A stretch of 64,000 bases of DNA. Origin: Niastella sp. OAS944. Lineage in GTDB: Bacteria; Bacteroidota; Bacteroidia; Chitinophagales; Chitinophagaceae. The stretch lies in NCBI GenBank assembly GCA_024809215.1, contig JANUBW010000001.1, positions 2,522,841 to 2,586,840 of the forward strand, in the 5' to 3' direction. Of this stretch, positions 16,589 through 25,508 are shown one piece after another. Within the stretch, counting starts at the first letter, position 1. The number at the start of each line of letters is the position of its first letter. The translations under genes were made by a program, and so were the position numbers. Under the pieces are notes generated by a model, which was not told the DNA's origin, did not search any database, and worked only from the letters and a program-made list of their open reading frames with translations.

Positions 16589-17627
16589 GTTTTTCTAAAT
16601 TCAATATCCTAATCTTTCCATCCTTTATTTCAATTAGCTTTTCCGATTTAAAATCACTCAGCGTGCGAATCACCGACTCGGTTGCCGTTCCAATATACTG
16701 GGCAAAATCTTCGCGCGAGATCTCGATCAGGGCCGGGTCTTTTTTCTCTTTATTGAACTTCTGGTGCACATCTATCAGCGCCTTGGCCACCCGTTTGCGT
16801 AATGAGTCATAGGCCAGTCGTAACAAACGCTCTTCCTTTTCCTTTACATCATTGGTAATAAGCTTTATGAACTTGGCCGCTACCGACATATCGTTATACA
16901 CCGCCTGCAAAAAGTTATCCTTGGGAATTGCAATCACCTCGGCATTCTCCAACACTTCGGCCGTATCGGTATAAGGCAGGTTTTCGAGCAACGCCACATG
17001 ACCTATATATTCGTTTGGCCCGTATAAATTGGTGATGTATTCCTTACCGTCCTCGTGGATCTTGAATGTTTTGATCTTACCGCTTTTCAAAAAATACAGG
17101 TGGCGGGCATGTTTGCCTTCGGTATACAGCACCTGTTTTTTCATATAGCTTTCGCTGCCATATTTATCTGCGTCAACTAATATTAAACCGGTACCGCTAA
17201 GGTCCTGCATCAGTTTGCCGGCACCCTTCTCCCCTGTTTCATAACTGCTTTGCAGTATGTTCAGTTTCTTTAAACGGATCTCTACAGCCTTCAGTAATTC
17301 CAGGTCATCAAATGGTTTGGTGATGTAATCATCGGCGCCCATTTCCATACCCTTGCGAAAATCGCCGCGTTCGGCTTTGGCGGTAAGAAAAATAAATGGA
17401 ATATGTTCTGTCTCCGGATTTTTTCGCAGCAGGTGCAATACGCCATATCCATCGAGTTCGGGCATCATTATATCGCAAATAATGAGATCGGGCTTTTCTT
17501 TAATGGCAGTTTCCATTCCTTTTTTTCCATTTTCGGCGGTATGGGTTTGGTACCCGGCAAGCGCCAGAATTTCGGCTGTGTTCTCCCTGATGTCCGTATT
17601 ATCGTCAATAACAAGTATCCTGCTCAT
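16569..17627 (-). CDS. response regulator fused to a Crp/Fnr transcription factor
   Basis: A 352-residue fusion. Residues 1-120 form a receiver domain (acidic pair DD 8-9, phospho-acceptor Asp52 in IICDIMMPELDG, Lys in DDYITKPFDD). Residues ~150-260 form a cNMP-binding barrel (LYFLKSGKIKTFKIHEDGKEYITNLYGPNEYIGHVALLE). The C-terminus is a Crp-type winged helix with recognition helix TATESVIRTLSDF. It has no FNR-type cysteine cluster, so it should not hold a 4Fe-4S centre; phosphorylation of Asp52 is the likely input. The helix keeps the Glu and Arg that read TGA, but Ile replaces the Ser of FNR. It is divergent from ccoI. Confidence 0.92.
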   Translation of the reverse strand: MSRILVIDDNTDIRENTAEILALAGYQTHTAENGKKGMETAIKEKPDLIICDIMMPELDGYGVLHLLRKNPETEHIPFIFLTAKAERGDFRKGMEMGADDYITKPFDDLELLKAVEIRLKKLNILQSSYETGEKGAGKLMQDLSGTGLILVDADKYGSESYMKKQVLYTEGKHARHLYFLKSGKIKTFKIHEDGKEYITNLYGPNEYIGHVALLENLPYTDTAEVLENAEVIAIPKDNFLQAVYNDMSVAAKFIKLITNDVKEKEERLLRLAYDSLRKRVAKALIDVHQKFNKEKKDPALIEISREDFAQYIGTATESVIRTLSDFKSEKLIEIKDGKIRILNLEKLNNLLY

Positions 17628-17702
17628 GTTATTTATTGTTAGTGGTTCAATTATGTGGCAAATTAGTATTTTTTTTCTCCCTGAGCAGTATCATCCCCCC
17701 GG

Positions 17703-17716
17703 CTGATGCGCATCAT
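17703..17716 (+). promoter_or_regulatory. FNR-like operator before ccoI
   Basis: CTGATGCGCATCAT contains a perfect TGAT-N4-ATCA dyad. A -7-like TACTTTCG lies at 17739-17746, so the dyad centre would be near -42, the class II activator position. It sits in the divergent gap with the regulator gene and could also serve autoregulation. Confidence 0.7.
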
Positions 17717-17738
17717 TCTACCCCGAAAAACGCCATTT

Positions 17739-17746
17739 TACTTTCG
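17739..17746 (+). promoter_or_regulatory. -7 element of ccoI
   Basis: TACTTTCG differs by one base from TAnnTTTG and predicts a transcript start about 13 bases before the ATG at 17765. No separate -33 TTG is clear, as expected if an activator bound at the dyad at 17703-17716 replaces it. Confidence 0.5.
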
Positions 17747-17764
17747 TTGCTTAAATGTAGAACT

Positions 17765-20161
17765 ATGGCCGAAGCCAAAGTGCACAATCATTTGCTGTGT
17801 TTTCATTGTGGCGAAGTTTGCCCAACTACCAACATTAGCGCTGAAGATAAACATTTTTGCTGCGAAGGCTGTAAAATGGTATATCAGCTGCTGAACAAAA
17901 GCGGTTTATGCGATTATTATTCCCTGAACGAAAATCCTGGCCTCAATCAACGCATTCCCGTACGTAAAGATAAGTTTGCCTTTCTGAACGAAGAGAACAT
18001 TCAACGGCAACTAATAACGTTCACCAACGAACAGCAAACCCATATTACCTTTTACCTGCCCACCATCCATTGCAGCTCGTGTTTGTACCTGCTCGAAAAC
18101 CTGCACCGGTTGCAGCCCGCCGTTATCAGTGCTTCGGTAAATTTTACCCGTAAGGAAGTAAGTATTATTTACAATCATAATAACCTGTCGCTGCAAAAGC
18201 TGGCCGAACTGTTAACCAGCATCGGGTACGAACCATACATAAGTTTACAAAACCTGCAAAACCATAAACCCGCAACAAAAAAACGCCTTATATATCAACT
18301 GGGAGTAGCAGGTTTTTGTTTTGCCAATATCATGCTACTGAGCTTTCCTGAATACCTGGGGCTTGAAGCAGCAGACATACAATTACAGGGTATTTTCCGC
18401 TGGCTGAACGTACTGCTGGCCCTGCCGGTTTTCTTTTACAGCGCCCTGCCATTTTATGAAAGCGGCTGGAAGGGATTAAAACATAAGTTCCTGAACATCG
18501 ATGCACCCATTGCACTGGCCATTATTGTAACCTTCTCGCGCAGCATGTATGAAGTGATCAGTGGAACCGGCGCCGGCTACTTCGATTCCATGAGCGGTAT
18601 TGTATTCTTTATGCTGGTGGGCCGCGTGTTGCAGGATAAAACCTATCAACAATTGTCATTTGAACGCGATTTCACTTCTTACTTTCCGGTAGCAGCTACC
18701 CTGGTGAAAGACGGTGCAGAAGTACCCATATCGTTACCTGAAATAAAGGCTGGCGACACCCTGTTAATTCACAGCAATGAACTGATACCTGCCGATGGTA
18801 TTTGCACCCGTGGCAAAGCCTGTATCGATTACAGCTTTGTAACCGGTGAATCGTTGCCCGTAAATAAAGAAATGGGCGAAATGGTGTATGCCGGTGGCAA
18901 ACAAACCGGCGGCGCTATTGAAATACTGGTGATAAAAGAGGTAGCACAAAGTTATTTAACAAGGTTATGGAGCGCCGATGCATTTAAAAAGAACAGTGAG
19001 CCCAAAAGCGTTTCATTTGTTCACCTGCTGAGCCGTTGCTTCACTACCATTTTATTTACCATAGCAGCGTTTGCAGCCACTTATTGGGCATTGCACGATA
19101 GTACTAAAGTATGGAACGTGATAACCGCCGTGTTGATCGTTGCCTGCCCCTGCGCCCTGTTGCTTTCCAACACCTTCACCAATGGTAATATCCTTCGAAT
19201 ACTGGGCCGCAACAAGTTGTATATGCGTAACGCCCAAACCATTGAGGATATGGCCAACATTACCCACATTGTATTTGATAAAACAGGCACCTTAACTACC
19301 ACCCAACAACAAGAGGTAATTTATGAAGGGCATACATTAAACAAATATCAGCAACAGGCCGTTGCCAGCCTGGCCGCTCAAAGCAGCCATCCGCTGAGCC
19401 GCGCACTGGCTGCACATTTCGGCCATCTAAAACGCCTTTCTATTGAGGAGTTCCACGAAATTCCCGGCAAAGGCATTGAAGGTATGGTTGGGGATGATTG
19501 GATCTCACTGGGTTCGCATTCGTTCATCGTAGGCGCTTCTGGCGCAATTGACCATTCAACAAAAGTGTATGTTTCAATAGATGATAAAGTATATGGCTGC
19601 TTCACTTTGCGAAATCATTTTCGCGAATCGGTTGCCCCATTAATAAAAACACTGGCAACGCGGTACAGGTTATCGGTGCTATCGGGCGACAATGCAAACG
19701 AACGCAGCACACTGCAACAAATGATGGGCGAGAATGCCATCCTGTTGTTCAACCAGCAGCCCGCCGATAAACTTCATTACATAGAACATTTACAGGAAAG
19801 TGGTGAACGGGTAATGATGATAGGCGATGGGCTCAACGACGCCGGCGCGCTTAAGCAAAGCAATGTGGGTATTGCCCTTACGGAAGATTGCAACAATTTT
19901 ACCCCCGCCAGCGATGCTATTATGGATGCCAAACAGCTATCTGCATTAAACAGGTTCATTCGGTTATGCCGGGCCAATAAACAAATAGTGATCGCCAGCT
20001 TTATACTTTCCATTCTGTACAATATTGTAGGTCTCAGCTTTGCTGTACAGGGCGTTCTATCGCCAATGATCGCAGCCATACTGATGCCTGCCAGTTCGCT
20101 CAGCATTTTATTAGTAACATTCGGATCAAGCAATATAGCTGCAAAGCTGTTGCGCTGCTGA
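17765..20161 (+). CDS. ccoI: copper-exporting P-type ATPase for cbb3 oxidase assembly
   Basis: A 798-residue P1B ATPase that pumps copper across the inner membrane for cytochrome cbb3 maturation. A Cys-rich N-terminal cap (CFHCGE...FCCEGC) precedes an HMA-like domain with HCSSCLYLLENL. The transmembrane copper site CPC is near residue 461 (VACPCAL), the phosphorylation motif DKTGT at Asp505, and GDGLNDAG closes the P domain. The frame is open from 17636, but I use ATG 17765, which follows an FNR-like dyad and a -7 element and gives the conserved CFHCG start. The downstream cco genes confirm the role. Confidence 0.95.
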   Translation: MAEAKVHNHLLCFHCGEVCPTTNISAEDKHFCCEGCKMVYQLLNKSGLCDYYSLNENPGLNQRIPVRKDKFAFLNEENIQRQLITFTNEQQTHITFYLPTIHCSSCLYLLENLHRLQPAVISASVNFTRKEVSIIYNHNNLSLQKLAELLTSIGYEPYISLQNLQNHKPATKKRLIYQLGVAGFCFANIMLLSFPEYLGLEAADIQLQGIFRWLNVLLALPVFFYSALPFYESGWKGLKHKFLNIDAPIALAIIVTFSRSMYEVISGTGAGYFDSMSGIVFFMLVGRVLQDKTYQQLSFERDFTSYFPVAATLVKDGAEVPISLPEIKAGDTLLIHSNELIPADGICTRGKACIDYSFVTGESLPVNKEMGEMVYAGGKQTGGAIEILVIKEVAQSYLTRLWSADAFKKNSEPKSVSFVHLLSRCFTTILFTIAAFAATYWALHDSTKVWNVITAVLIVACPCALLLSNTFTNGNILRILGRNKLYMRNAQTIEDMANITHIVFDKTGTLTTTQQQEVIYEGHTLNKYQQQAVASLAAQSSHPLSRALAAHFGHLKRLSIEEFHEIPGKGIEGMVGDDWISLGSHSFIVGASGAIDHSTKVYVSIDDKVYGCFTLRNHFRESVAPLIKTLATRYRLSVLSGDNANERSTLQQMMGENAILLFNQQPADKLHYIEHLQESGERVMMIGDGLNDAGALKQSNVGIALTEDCNNFTPASDAIMDAKQLSALNRFIRLCRANKQIVIASFILSILYNIVGLSFAVQGVLSPMIAAILMPASSLSILLVTFGSSNIAAKLLRC

Positions 20162-20200
20162 TACGGTTTTCCCTTGTAATGCGCCCGCTTCTTTTTAGAT

Positions 20201-20233
20201 AAGGGAGGTCGCTCTTGCAGAGCGGCTTCCCTT
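20201..20233. other. imperfect hairpin downstream of ccoI
   Basis: Arms AAGGGAGGTCGCTCT and AGAGCGGCTTCCCTT (two mismatches that can form G-U pairs on one strand) enclose a three-base loop. No T tract follows, so it may be a weak terminator or transcript-end stabiliser between ccoI and ccoS. Confidence 0.4.
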
Positions 20234-20292
20234 TACTCCGCAGATAAGGGCGAGCACCCTTTGAAAGGTTACCCGCCCTCTCCCCCCTTCAT

Positions 20293-20306
20293 ATGATTAA
20301 AATCAG
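20293..20306 (+). promoter_or_regulatory. FNR-like operator before ccoS
   Basis: ATGATTAAAATCAG contains a perfect TGAT-N4-ATCA dyad. Its centre is 51.5 bases before the first base of the -7 element at 20351, identical to the spacing at 16085, which puts it near -65 from the predicted transcript start (class I position). Confidence 0.72.
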
Positions 20307-20350
20307 TTTCATCTCTGAGTCATGTCATTAAAAGCCTTTCGCGCTGAAAA

Positions 20351-20358
20351 TACTTTTG
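20351..20358 (+). promoter_or_regulatory. -7 element of the ccoS-ccoNOQP promoter
   Basis: TACTTTTG is a full match to TAnnTTTG and lies 24 bases before the ccoS ATG, giving a predicted leader of about 18 bases. Confidence 0.6.
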
Positions 20359-20382
20359 TAGGGTAGTAAATCAACCGTCTTT

Positions 20383-20547
20383 ATGAGCGCCATTGTCATA
20401 CTTTTGATCGCGAGTATATCAGTAGCCGCCATTTTTTTGGCCGCCTTTATCTGGAGCGTACGCACGGGGCAATATGATGATGAATTTTCTCCACCCCAGC
20501 GTATCCTGTTCGACAACAAGCCTTCCTCAAACAATTCGAACCAATAA
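20383..20547 (+). CDS. ccoS: cbb3-type cytochrome oxidase assembly protein CcoS
   Basis: A 54-residue membrane protein. One N-terminal helix (MSAIVILLIASISVAAIFLA) is followed by FIWSVRTGQYDDEFSPPQRILFD, the conserved CcoS signature (W...G.YDD...P..RIL.D). CcoS is needed to insert cofactors into cbb3 oxidase. The gene is too short for routine ORF cut-offs. It lies 38 bases before ccoNO and directly after the FNR-like promoter, so it is the first gene of the oxidase operon. Confidence 0.93.
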   Translation: MSAIVILLIASISVAAIFLAAFIWSVRTGQYDDEFSPPQRILFDNKPSSNNSNQ

Positions 20548-20585
20548 AAAACCCACTAAACATTTTCAAATCAGAATATACCTAT

Positions 20586-22700
20586 ATGCAAGTAGAGCAA
20601 TTTCATTATGACAACAAGATCGTTAAACAGTTCGCCTATGCCACGGCGCTGTGGGGTGTTGTGGGTATGATAGCTGGTTTATGGGCAGCCATTCAGCTTT
20701 ATGCTCCGGGCGCCGCCCTAAACTTTGCCCCAACTACGTTTGGCCGCTTACGCCCCGTGCATACCAATGCGGTGATCTTCGCATTTGTGGGCAACTGTAT
20801 TTTTACCGGTGTTTATTATTCGCTGCAACGCTTGTGTAAAGCGCGTATGTTCAGCGATAAACTTAGTAAACTTCACTTCTGGGGCTGGCAGGGCATTATT
20901 GTAGCGGCAGCACTGACCCTGTTACTTGGTTTTACCACCGGTAAAGAATATGCCGAACTGGAATGGCCTATTGATATCGCCATCACCCTTATATGGGTTG
21001 TGTTTGGTATCAATATGTTTGGCACCATCATTAAAAGAAGGGAACGCCACCTGTACGTAGCCATCTGGTTCTATATTGCCACCTGGGTTACCGTTGCTCT
21101 TTTGCATATTGTAAACTCATTTGAAATTCCCGTATCATTCTTTAAAAGTTATAGCTGGTTTGCAGGTGTGCAGGATGCGCTTGTACAGTGGTGGTATGGC
21201 CATAATGCGGTAGCATTCTTTCTTACCACACCCATCCTTGGCTTAATGTACTACTTCCTGCCAAAAGCAGCCAACAGACCAGTTTATTCATACCGTCTTT
21301 CTATCATTCACTTTTGGGCACTGATCTTTATTTACATCTGGGCTGGTCCGCACCACTTGTTGTATACTGCCCTGCCCGACTGGGCACAATCACTGGGTAC
21401 CGTTTTCTCGATCATGTTGCTGGCTCCCAGCTGGGGTGGTATGTTGAACGGTTTGTTCACCCTGCGTGGCGCCTGGGATAAAGTTCGGGAAGAACCCGTG
21501 CTGAAATTCTTTGTGGTTGCCGTTACCTGTTATGGCATGGCCACTTTTGAAGGCCCTATGATGTCGCTGAAAAGTGTAAACGCTATTTCTCACTTTACCG
21601 ACTGGACGATTGCGCACGTGCATATTGGCGGTTTGGGTTGGAATGGCTTTATGGCCTTTGGTATGTTGTATTACCTGATACCAAAAATGTGGGGCACTTC
21701 ACTGTACTCGAAAAAAATGGCCACCAACCACTTCTGGCTGGGAACTATTGGTATCATTATATATGCCGTACCGTTATACTGGGCTGGTTTTACACAAGCG
21801 CAAATGTGGAAGACGTTTACCGAAGAAGGCCAGTTGAAATTCCAGTTCCTTGAAACAGTTACACACATCATCCCCATGTACGTTACCCGTAGCGTTGGCG
21901 GCGCCTTATACCTGCTGGGTGCATTGATAATGGTGTATAACCTGTATAAAACAATTAAGCAAGGTAGTTTCATTGCCAACGAAGCCGCAGAAGCAGCCCC
22001 GTTGGAGAAACCTGTCAGTCATGCAAAAGAATACTGGCACCGCTGGATTGAGAAAAAACCAATGACCATGCTGGTGTTTAGTTTAATAGTGGTAGCCATT
22101 GGCGGTGCTATTGAAATGGTGCCCACCTTTTTGGTTAAAAGCAATGTGCCTACCATCGCCAGCGTACAACCTTATACGCCGCTTGAATTACAGGGCCGGG
22201 ATATTTATGTGCGAGAAGGCTGTTATACCTGTCACTCACAAATGGTGCGCCCCTTCCGCGATGAGGTAGCCCGTTATGGCGAATACTCAAAAGCCGGTGA
22301 GTTTGTTTACGATCACCCATTTCAGTGGGGTTCAAAAAGAACGGGGCCCGATCTGGCGCGTGAAGGTGGTAAATACCCCGATAGCTGGCACTACAACCAC
22401 ATGATGGACCCACGTATTATGTCGCCCGGTTCTATTATGCCTTCCTATAGCTGGTTGCTCGATAATAAAATTGATACGTCATCAACGCCAGCAAAGATCA
22501 GGGCCATGCAAACACTGGGTGTGCCTTATCCTGCAGGGTACGATAAAATTGCCAACAAAGACCTCATTACACAGGCCAATGGTATTCGCATCAGCCTGAA
22601 GATGGATAAAATAGAAACGCCAAAAGATGCAGAGATCGTAGCGCTGATAGCTTACCTGCAACGCCTTGGTAAAGACATTAAAGCAACAGCTAAACAATAA
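20586..22700 (+). CDS. ccoNO: cbb3 cytochrome c oxidase, fused subunits I and II
   Basis: A 704-residue fusion of CcoN and CcoO, common in Bacteroidota. The first ~470 residues form the 12-helix haem-copper subunit, with haem and CuB histidines in RPVHTNAVIF, WWYGHNAVAFF, GPHHLLYT and TIAHVHIGGLGWNG. After a linker (VSHAKEYWHRWIEKKP) comes one helix and a cytochrome c domain with CYTCH near residue 546 and the CcoO signature EGCYTCHSQMVRPFRDE. It reduces oxygen to water with high affinity at the inner membrane. The gene is followed at once by ccoQ and ccoP. Confidence 0.97.
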   Translation: MQVEQFHYDNKIVKQFAYATALWGVVGMIAGLWAAIQLYAPGAALNFAPTTFGRLRPVHTNAVIFAFVGNCIFTGVYYSLQRLCKARMFSDKLSKLHFWGWQGIIVAAALTLLLGFTTGKEYAELEWPIDIAITLIWVVFGINMFGTIIKRRERHLYVAIWFYIATWVTVALLHIVNSFEIPVSFFKSYSWFAGVQDALVQWWYGHNAVAFFLTTPILGLMYYFLPKAANRPVYSYRLSIIHFWALIFIYIWAGPHHLLYTALPDWAQSLGTVFSIMLLAPSWGGMLNGLFTLRGAWDKVREEPVLKFFVVAVTCYGMATFEGPMMSLKSVNAISHFTDWTIAHVHIGGLGWNGFMAFGMLYYLIPKMWGTSLYSKKMATNHFWLGTIGIIIYAVPLYWAGFTQAQMWKTFTEEGQLKFQFLETVTHIIPMYVTRSVGGALYLLGALIMVYNLYKTIKQGSFIANEAAEAAPLEKPVSHAKEYWHRWIEKKPMTMLVFSLIVVAIGGAIEMVPTFLVKSNVPTIASVQPYTPLELQGRDIYVREGCYTCHSQMVRPFRDEVARYGEYSKAGEFVYDHPFQWGSKRTGPDLAREGGKYPDSWHYNHMMDPRIMSPGSIMPSYSWLLDNKIDTSSTPAKIRAMQTLGVPYPAGYDKIANKDLITQANGIRISLKMDKIETPKDAEIVALIAYLQRLGKDIKATAKQ

Positions 22701-22705
22701 GCATC

Positions 22706-22864
22706 ATGAAATTCATACATTATTTAGAAAAGATAACCGGTGTAAGTATTTACCCGTTGATCTCGTTCGTCATCTTCGGTTTGTTCTTTCTGGTAGTTCT
22801 GTTGTGGGTATTAAAAACCGATAAGCAGAAGATCGTAGAAGTAAGTCGTATTCCTTTAGACTAA
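22706..22864 (+). CDS. ccoQ: cbb3 oxidase small subunit CcoQ
   Basis: A 52-residue single-helix protein (MKFIHYLEKITGVSIYPLIS, then FVIFGLFFLVVLLWVL and KTDKQKIVEVSRIPLD). Position between ccoNO and ccoP, length and the short charged tail ending in a xxIPLD-like motif fit the Bacteroidota CcoQ/FixQ subunit, which stabilises the oxidase complex. The gaps are 5 bases before and 20 bases after, so it is translationally close to both neighbours. Confidence 0.88.
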   Translation: MKFIHYLEKITGVSIYPLISFVIFGLFFLVVLLWVLKTDKQKIVEVSRIPLD

Positions 22865-22884
22865 AAGCCCTAAAACATTATTAT

Positions 22885-24072
22885 ATGCGCGGTATTTATA
22901 AATCGTTCCTGACAGGTGCTGTCCTTATATGTGCTGCCCCTGCTGCTTTTGCAGCGGGGGGCGGACAGCCACCCAAAGAATCATCTATGTATGATCCCTT
23001 TGTTATTACCATGATCATTATTATGGGCATTCTGCTGCTGGCCATTGGCATACTGGCGAATGTTGTAATGGGAGCTGCCAGTTATTATTATCAAAAACAA
23101 AAAGAGCGCGAGCAACAACAAAAGTCAGGCGCCTCTGCTGCAGCTGCTGTTACCACCCTGTTGTTGTTATTGTTTGCAGCCCCGGTGTTTGCACAAAGCG
23201 GCGATACAACAGCCGAAGCTACAGCCACTGTACAAACTGTTAGCTCATTCGGTGGTTTATCGCCCACGGCTTTCTATTTTATAGTGGGCGTTATTGCCGC
23301 AGAACTATTGGTGATCTTTGTACTATTGTATCAGTTGCGCGTGTTCCTGGGTAAAGAAAAACTGCAGCAAAATTTAGCAATCCAGCCTAACAAAAAACCA
23401 GCTGTAAGCTTCTGGGACAAAATGAACAAACTGAAGCCCATTGAGCAGGAAGAGTCGATCACTTTACATCACGAATACGATGGCATCAGGGAACTGGATA
23501 ACCGTTTACCACCCTGGTGGCTATATGGCTTCTATATCTCTATCATTTTTGCCGGTATTTACTTATGGCGTTACCACGTTTCACACACTGCGCCATTAAG
23601 TGGTGAAGAACTGCAAATTGCGATGGCAAAAGCAGATGAACAAAAAGCGGCCTACCTGAAAAAATCGGCCAATAACGTTGATGAGAATACGGTAAAAATG
23701 TTGACTGAGGCTGCCGACCTGGCTGGTGGTGCAAAAGTATTCACACAAAACTGTGCCGCCTGCCATGGTAAAGCCGGTGAAGGTATTGTAGGCCCCAACT
23801 TAACAGACGATTACTGGTTGCATGGCGGCAGTATAAAAGATGTTTTTAAAACCGTTAAATATGGCTGGCCCGAAAAAGGCATGCGCAGCTGGAAAGACGA
23901 TCTTTCGCCCGTGCAAATAGCCCAGGTTTCGAGTTATATTAAATCAATACATGGTACCAACCCGCCCAATGCAAAAGCCCAACAGGGTGAATTGTATAAA
24001 GAAGAAGGAGCGGGTAATACTACTCAGGTAGATTCAACTTCAAACAAAGTAGCTACGGCTACAGATAAATAA
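22885..24072 (+). CDS. ccoP: cbb3 oxidase subunit III, mono-haem cytochrome c, with N-terminal extension
   Basis: A 395-residue electron-input subunit. The FixP_N signature HEYDGIRELDNRLPPWW and its helix lie near residues 193-225. One cytochrome c domain follows with CAACH at Cys290 and Met in KGMRSW; proteobacterial CcoP has two haems, while one is usual in this phylum. The first ~110 residues are odd: a signal-like N-terminus (GAVLICAAPAAFA), a helix (MYDPFVITMIIIMGILLLA), a basic stretch, and then a second signal-like segment ending FAAPVFAQSGD. This looks like a small membrane protein fused in front of an ordinary CcoP. Confidence 0.93.
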   Translation: MRGIYKSFLTGAVLICAAPAAFAAGGGQPPKESSMYDPFVITMIIIMGILLLAIGILANVVMGAASYYYQKQKEREQQQKSGASAAAAVTTLLLLLFAAPVFAQSGDTTAEATATVQTVSSFGGLSPTAFYFIVGVIAAELLVIFVLLYQLRVFLGKEKLQQNLAIQPNKKPAVSFWDKMNKLKPIEQEESITLHHEYDGIRELDNRLPPWWLYGFYISIIFAGIYLWRYHVSHTAPLSGEELQIAMAKADEQKAAYLKKSANNVDENTVKMLTEAADLAGGAKVFTQNCAACHGKAGEGIVGPNLTDDYWLHGGSIKDVFKTVKYGWPEKGMRSWKDDLSPVQIAQVSSYIKSIHGTNPPNAKAQQGELYKEEGAGNTTQVDSTSNKVATATDK

Positions 24073-24080
24073 ACCAGCAA

Positions 24081-25508
24081 GTGCAAACTGAAACAAACAT
24101 ATCCTCCGTGTTAAAAGAAAAAGAAGAATCGTTCCGCGACAGGATAGCGACTATTGATGAATCGGGTAAACGGAACTGGATCTTTGCGCAGAAGCCAAAA
24201 GGAAAATGGTATTCGGCCCGCACTTACATAAGCTGGTTCTTCTTTATCATGTTCTTTACTTTGCCATTTATTTATGTACATGGCCGGCCTTTATTTCTTT
24301 TTGATGTAACACAGGCTAAGTTCATACTATTTGGCAAAGTATTCTGGCCACAGGATTTCTTCATCTTTGGCCTGGCCATGATCACCTTCATTGTGTTCAT
24401 TGTTCTTTTCACCGCTGCCTTTGGCCGTTTGTTCTGTGGCTGGGTTTGTCCGCAAACCATCTTTATGGAAATGTTCTTTCGTAAGATTGAATACTTCATT
24501 GAAGGCAGTGCTGCCGAACAAAAGTTGCTGGCCAAAGCGCCATGGACGGGCAAAAAGATCTTTAAAAAGGTAAGTAAACACAGCGTATTCTTTTTCTTCT
24601 CCTTTATCATCGCCAATTTCTTTCTGGCTTATGTAATTGGCGTAAAGGAGCTGGGCAAAATAATTACCGAACCGGTAAAGGACCACATAGGCGGTTTGCT
24701 CTCCCTGCTTGTTTTTTCAGGGATCTTCTATGCTGTATATGCCTTTTTCCGGGAACAGGCCTGTACAGTAGTATGCCCATACGGACGGCTTCAGGGCGTA
24801 CTGTTAGATCGCAATTCCATGATCGTAGCGTATGACCATAAACGCGGTGAACCCCGGAATAAATTTACTAAAAAGGCTACCACCGATCATGGTGATTGCA
24901 TCGACTGTATGCAATGCGTTAAGGTTTGCCCCACCGGTATTGATATTCGCAATGGTACCCAAATGGAATGCGTTGGCTGCACAGCTTGTATTGATGCCTG
25001 TGACGCCATTATGAAAAAGATCAACAAACCATTAGGACTGATAAGCTATGCCTCGGAGAACGGTATAGAGAACAGGGAACCGTTGAAGTATACCGGCCGT
25101 ATGAAATTGTACACCGTATTGCTTAGCATTCTGGTGATCATTCTTGGCTTTTTATTATTTACGCGTAAAGATGTTGATGCCACCATTATACGTACACCCG
25201 GAATGTTGTATCAGCAACGGGGAACCGACAGCGTTTCGAACCTGTATAATATTAAGGTTGCCAACAAAACAATAGATAAAGTACCACTGCAATTAAAGCT
25301 TGAAAATGTAAGTGGCAAAATTGAGATCATTGGCGAACATCATTTTATTGCAGTAAAAGAAGAGGGACAGGGTGCAGGAACGTTCTTTGTGATATTGCCG
25401 ACCAATATTATTCATCAAAGAAAATTGCCTATTAAGATAGGATTGTATAATGGTGGGGAGAAGGAGGATGAGATTAGTACTAACTTTTTGGGGCCGGTAG
25501 CTGAGTAG
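24081..25508 (+). CDS. ccoG: cbb3 oxidase accessory protein CcoG (4Fe-4S copper reductase)
   Basis: A 475-residue membrane protein of the RdxA/CcoG family. Four to five helices surround CGWVCPQTIFMEMFFRKIE and CTVVCPYGRLQ; the cytoplasmic ferredoxin-like part has CIDCMQCVKVCP and CVGCTACIDACD, enough cysteines for two 4Fe-4S clusters. A C-terminal immunoglobulin-like periplasmic domain follows the last helix. CcoG is thought to reduce Cu(II) for insertion into the oxidase. It begins eight bases after ccoP, so it is in the same operon. Its TAG begins a repeat array. Confidence 0.95.
   Translation: MQTETNISSVLKEKEESFRDRIATIDESGKRNWIFAQKPKGKWYSARTYISWFFFIMFFTLPFIYVHGRPLFLFDVTQAKFILFGKVFWPQDFFIFGLAMITFIVFIVLFTAAFGRLFCGWVCPQTIFMEMFFRKIEYFIEGSAAEQKLLAKAPWTGKKIFKKVSKHSVFFFFSFIIANFFLAYVIGVKELGKIITEPVKDHIGGLLSLLVFSGIFYAVYAFFREQACTVVCPYGRLQGVLLDRNSMIVAYDHKRGEPRNKFTKKATTDHGDCIDCMQCVKVCPTGIDIRNGTQMECVGCTACIDACDAIMKKINKPLGLISYASENGIENREPLKYTGRMKLYTVLLSILVIILGFLLFTRKDVDATIIRTPGMLYQQRGTDSVSNLYNIKVANKTIDKVPLQLKLENVSGKIEIIGEHHFIAVKEEGQGAGTFFVILPTNIIHQRKLPIKIGLYNGGEKEDEISTNFLGPVAE

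Noticed and set aside
24272-24686. Basic frames antisense to ccoG
   Set aside because: Shadow frames of a conserved membrane protein gene.
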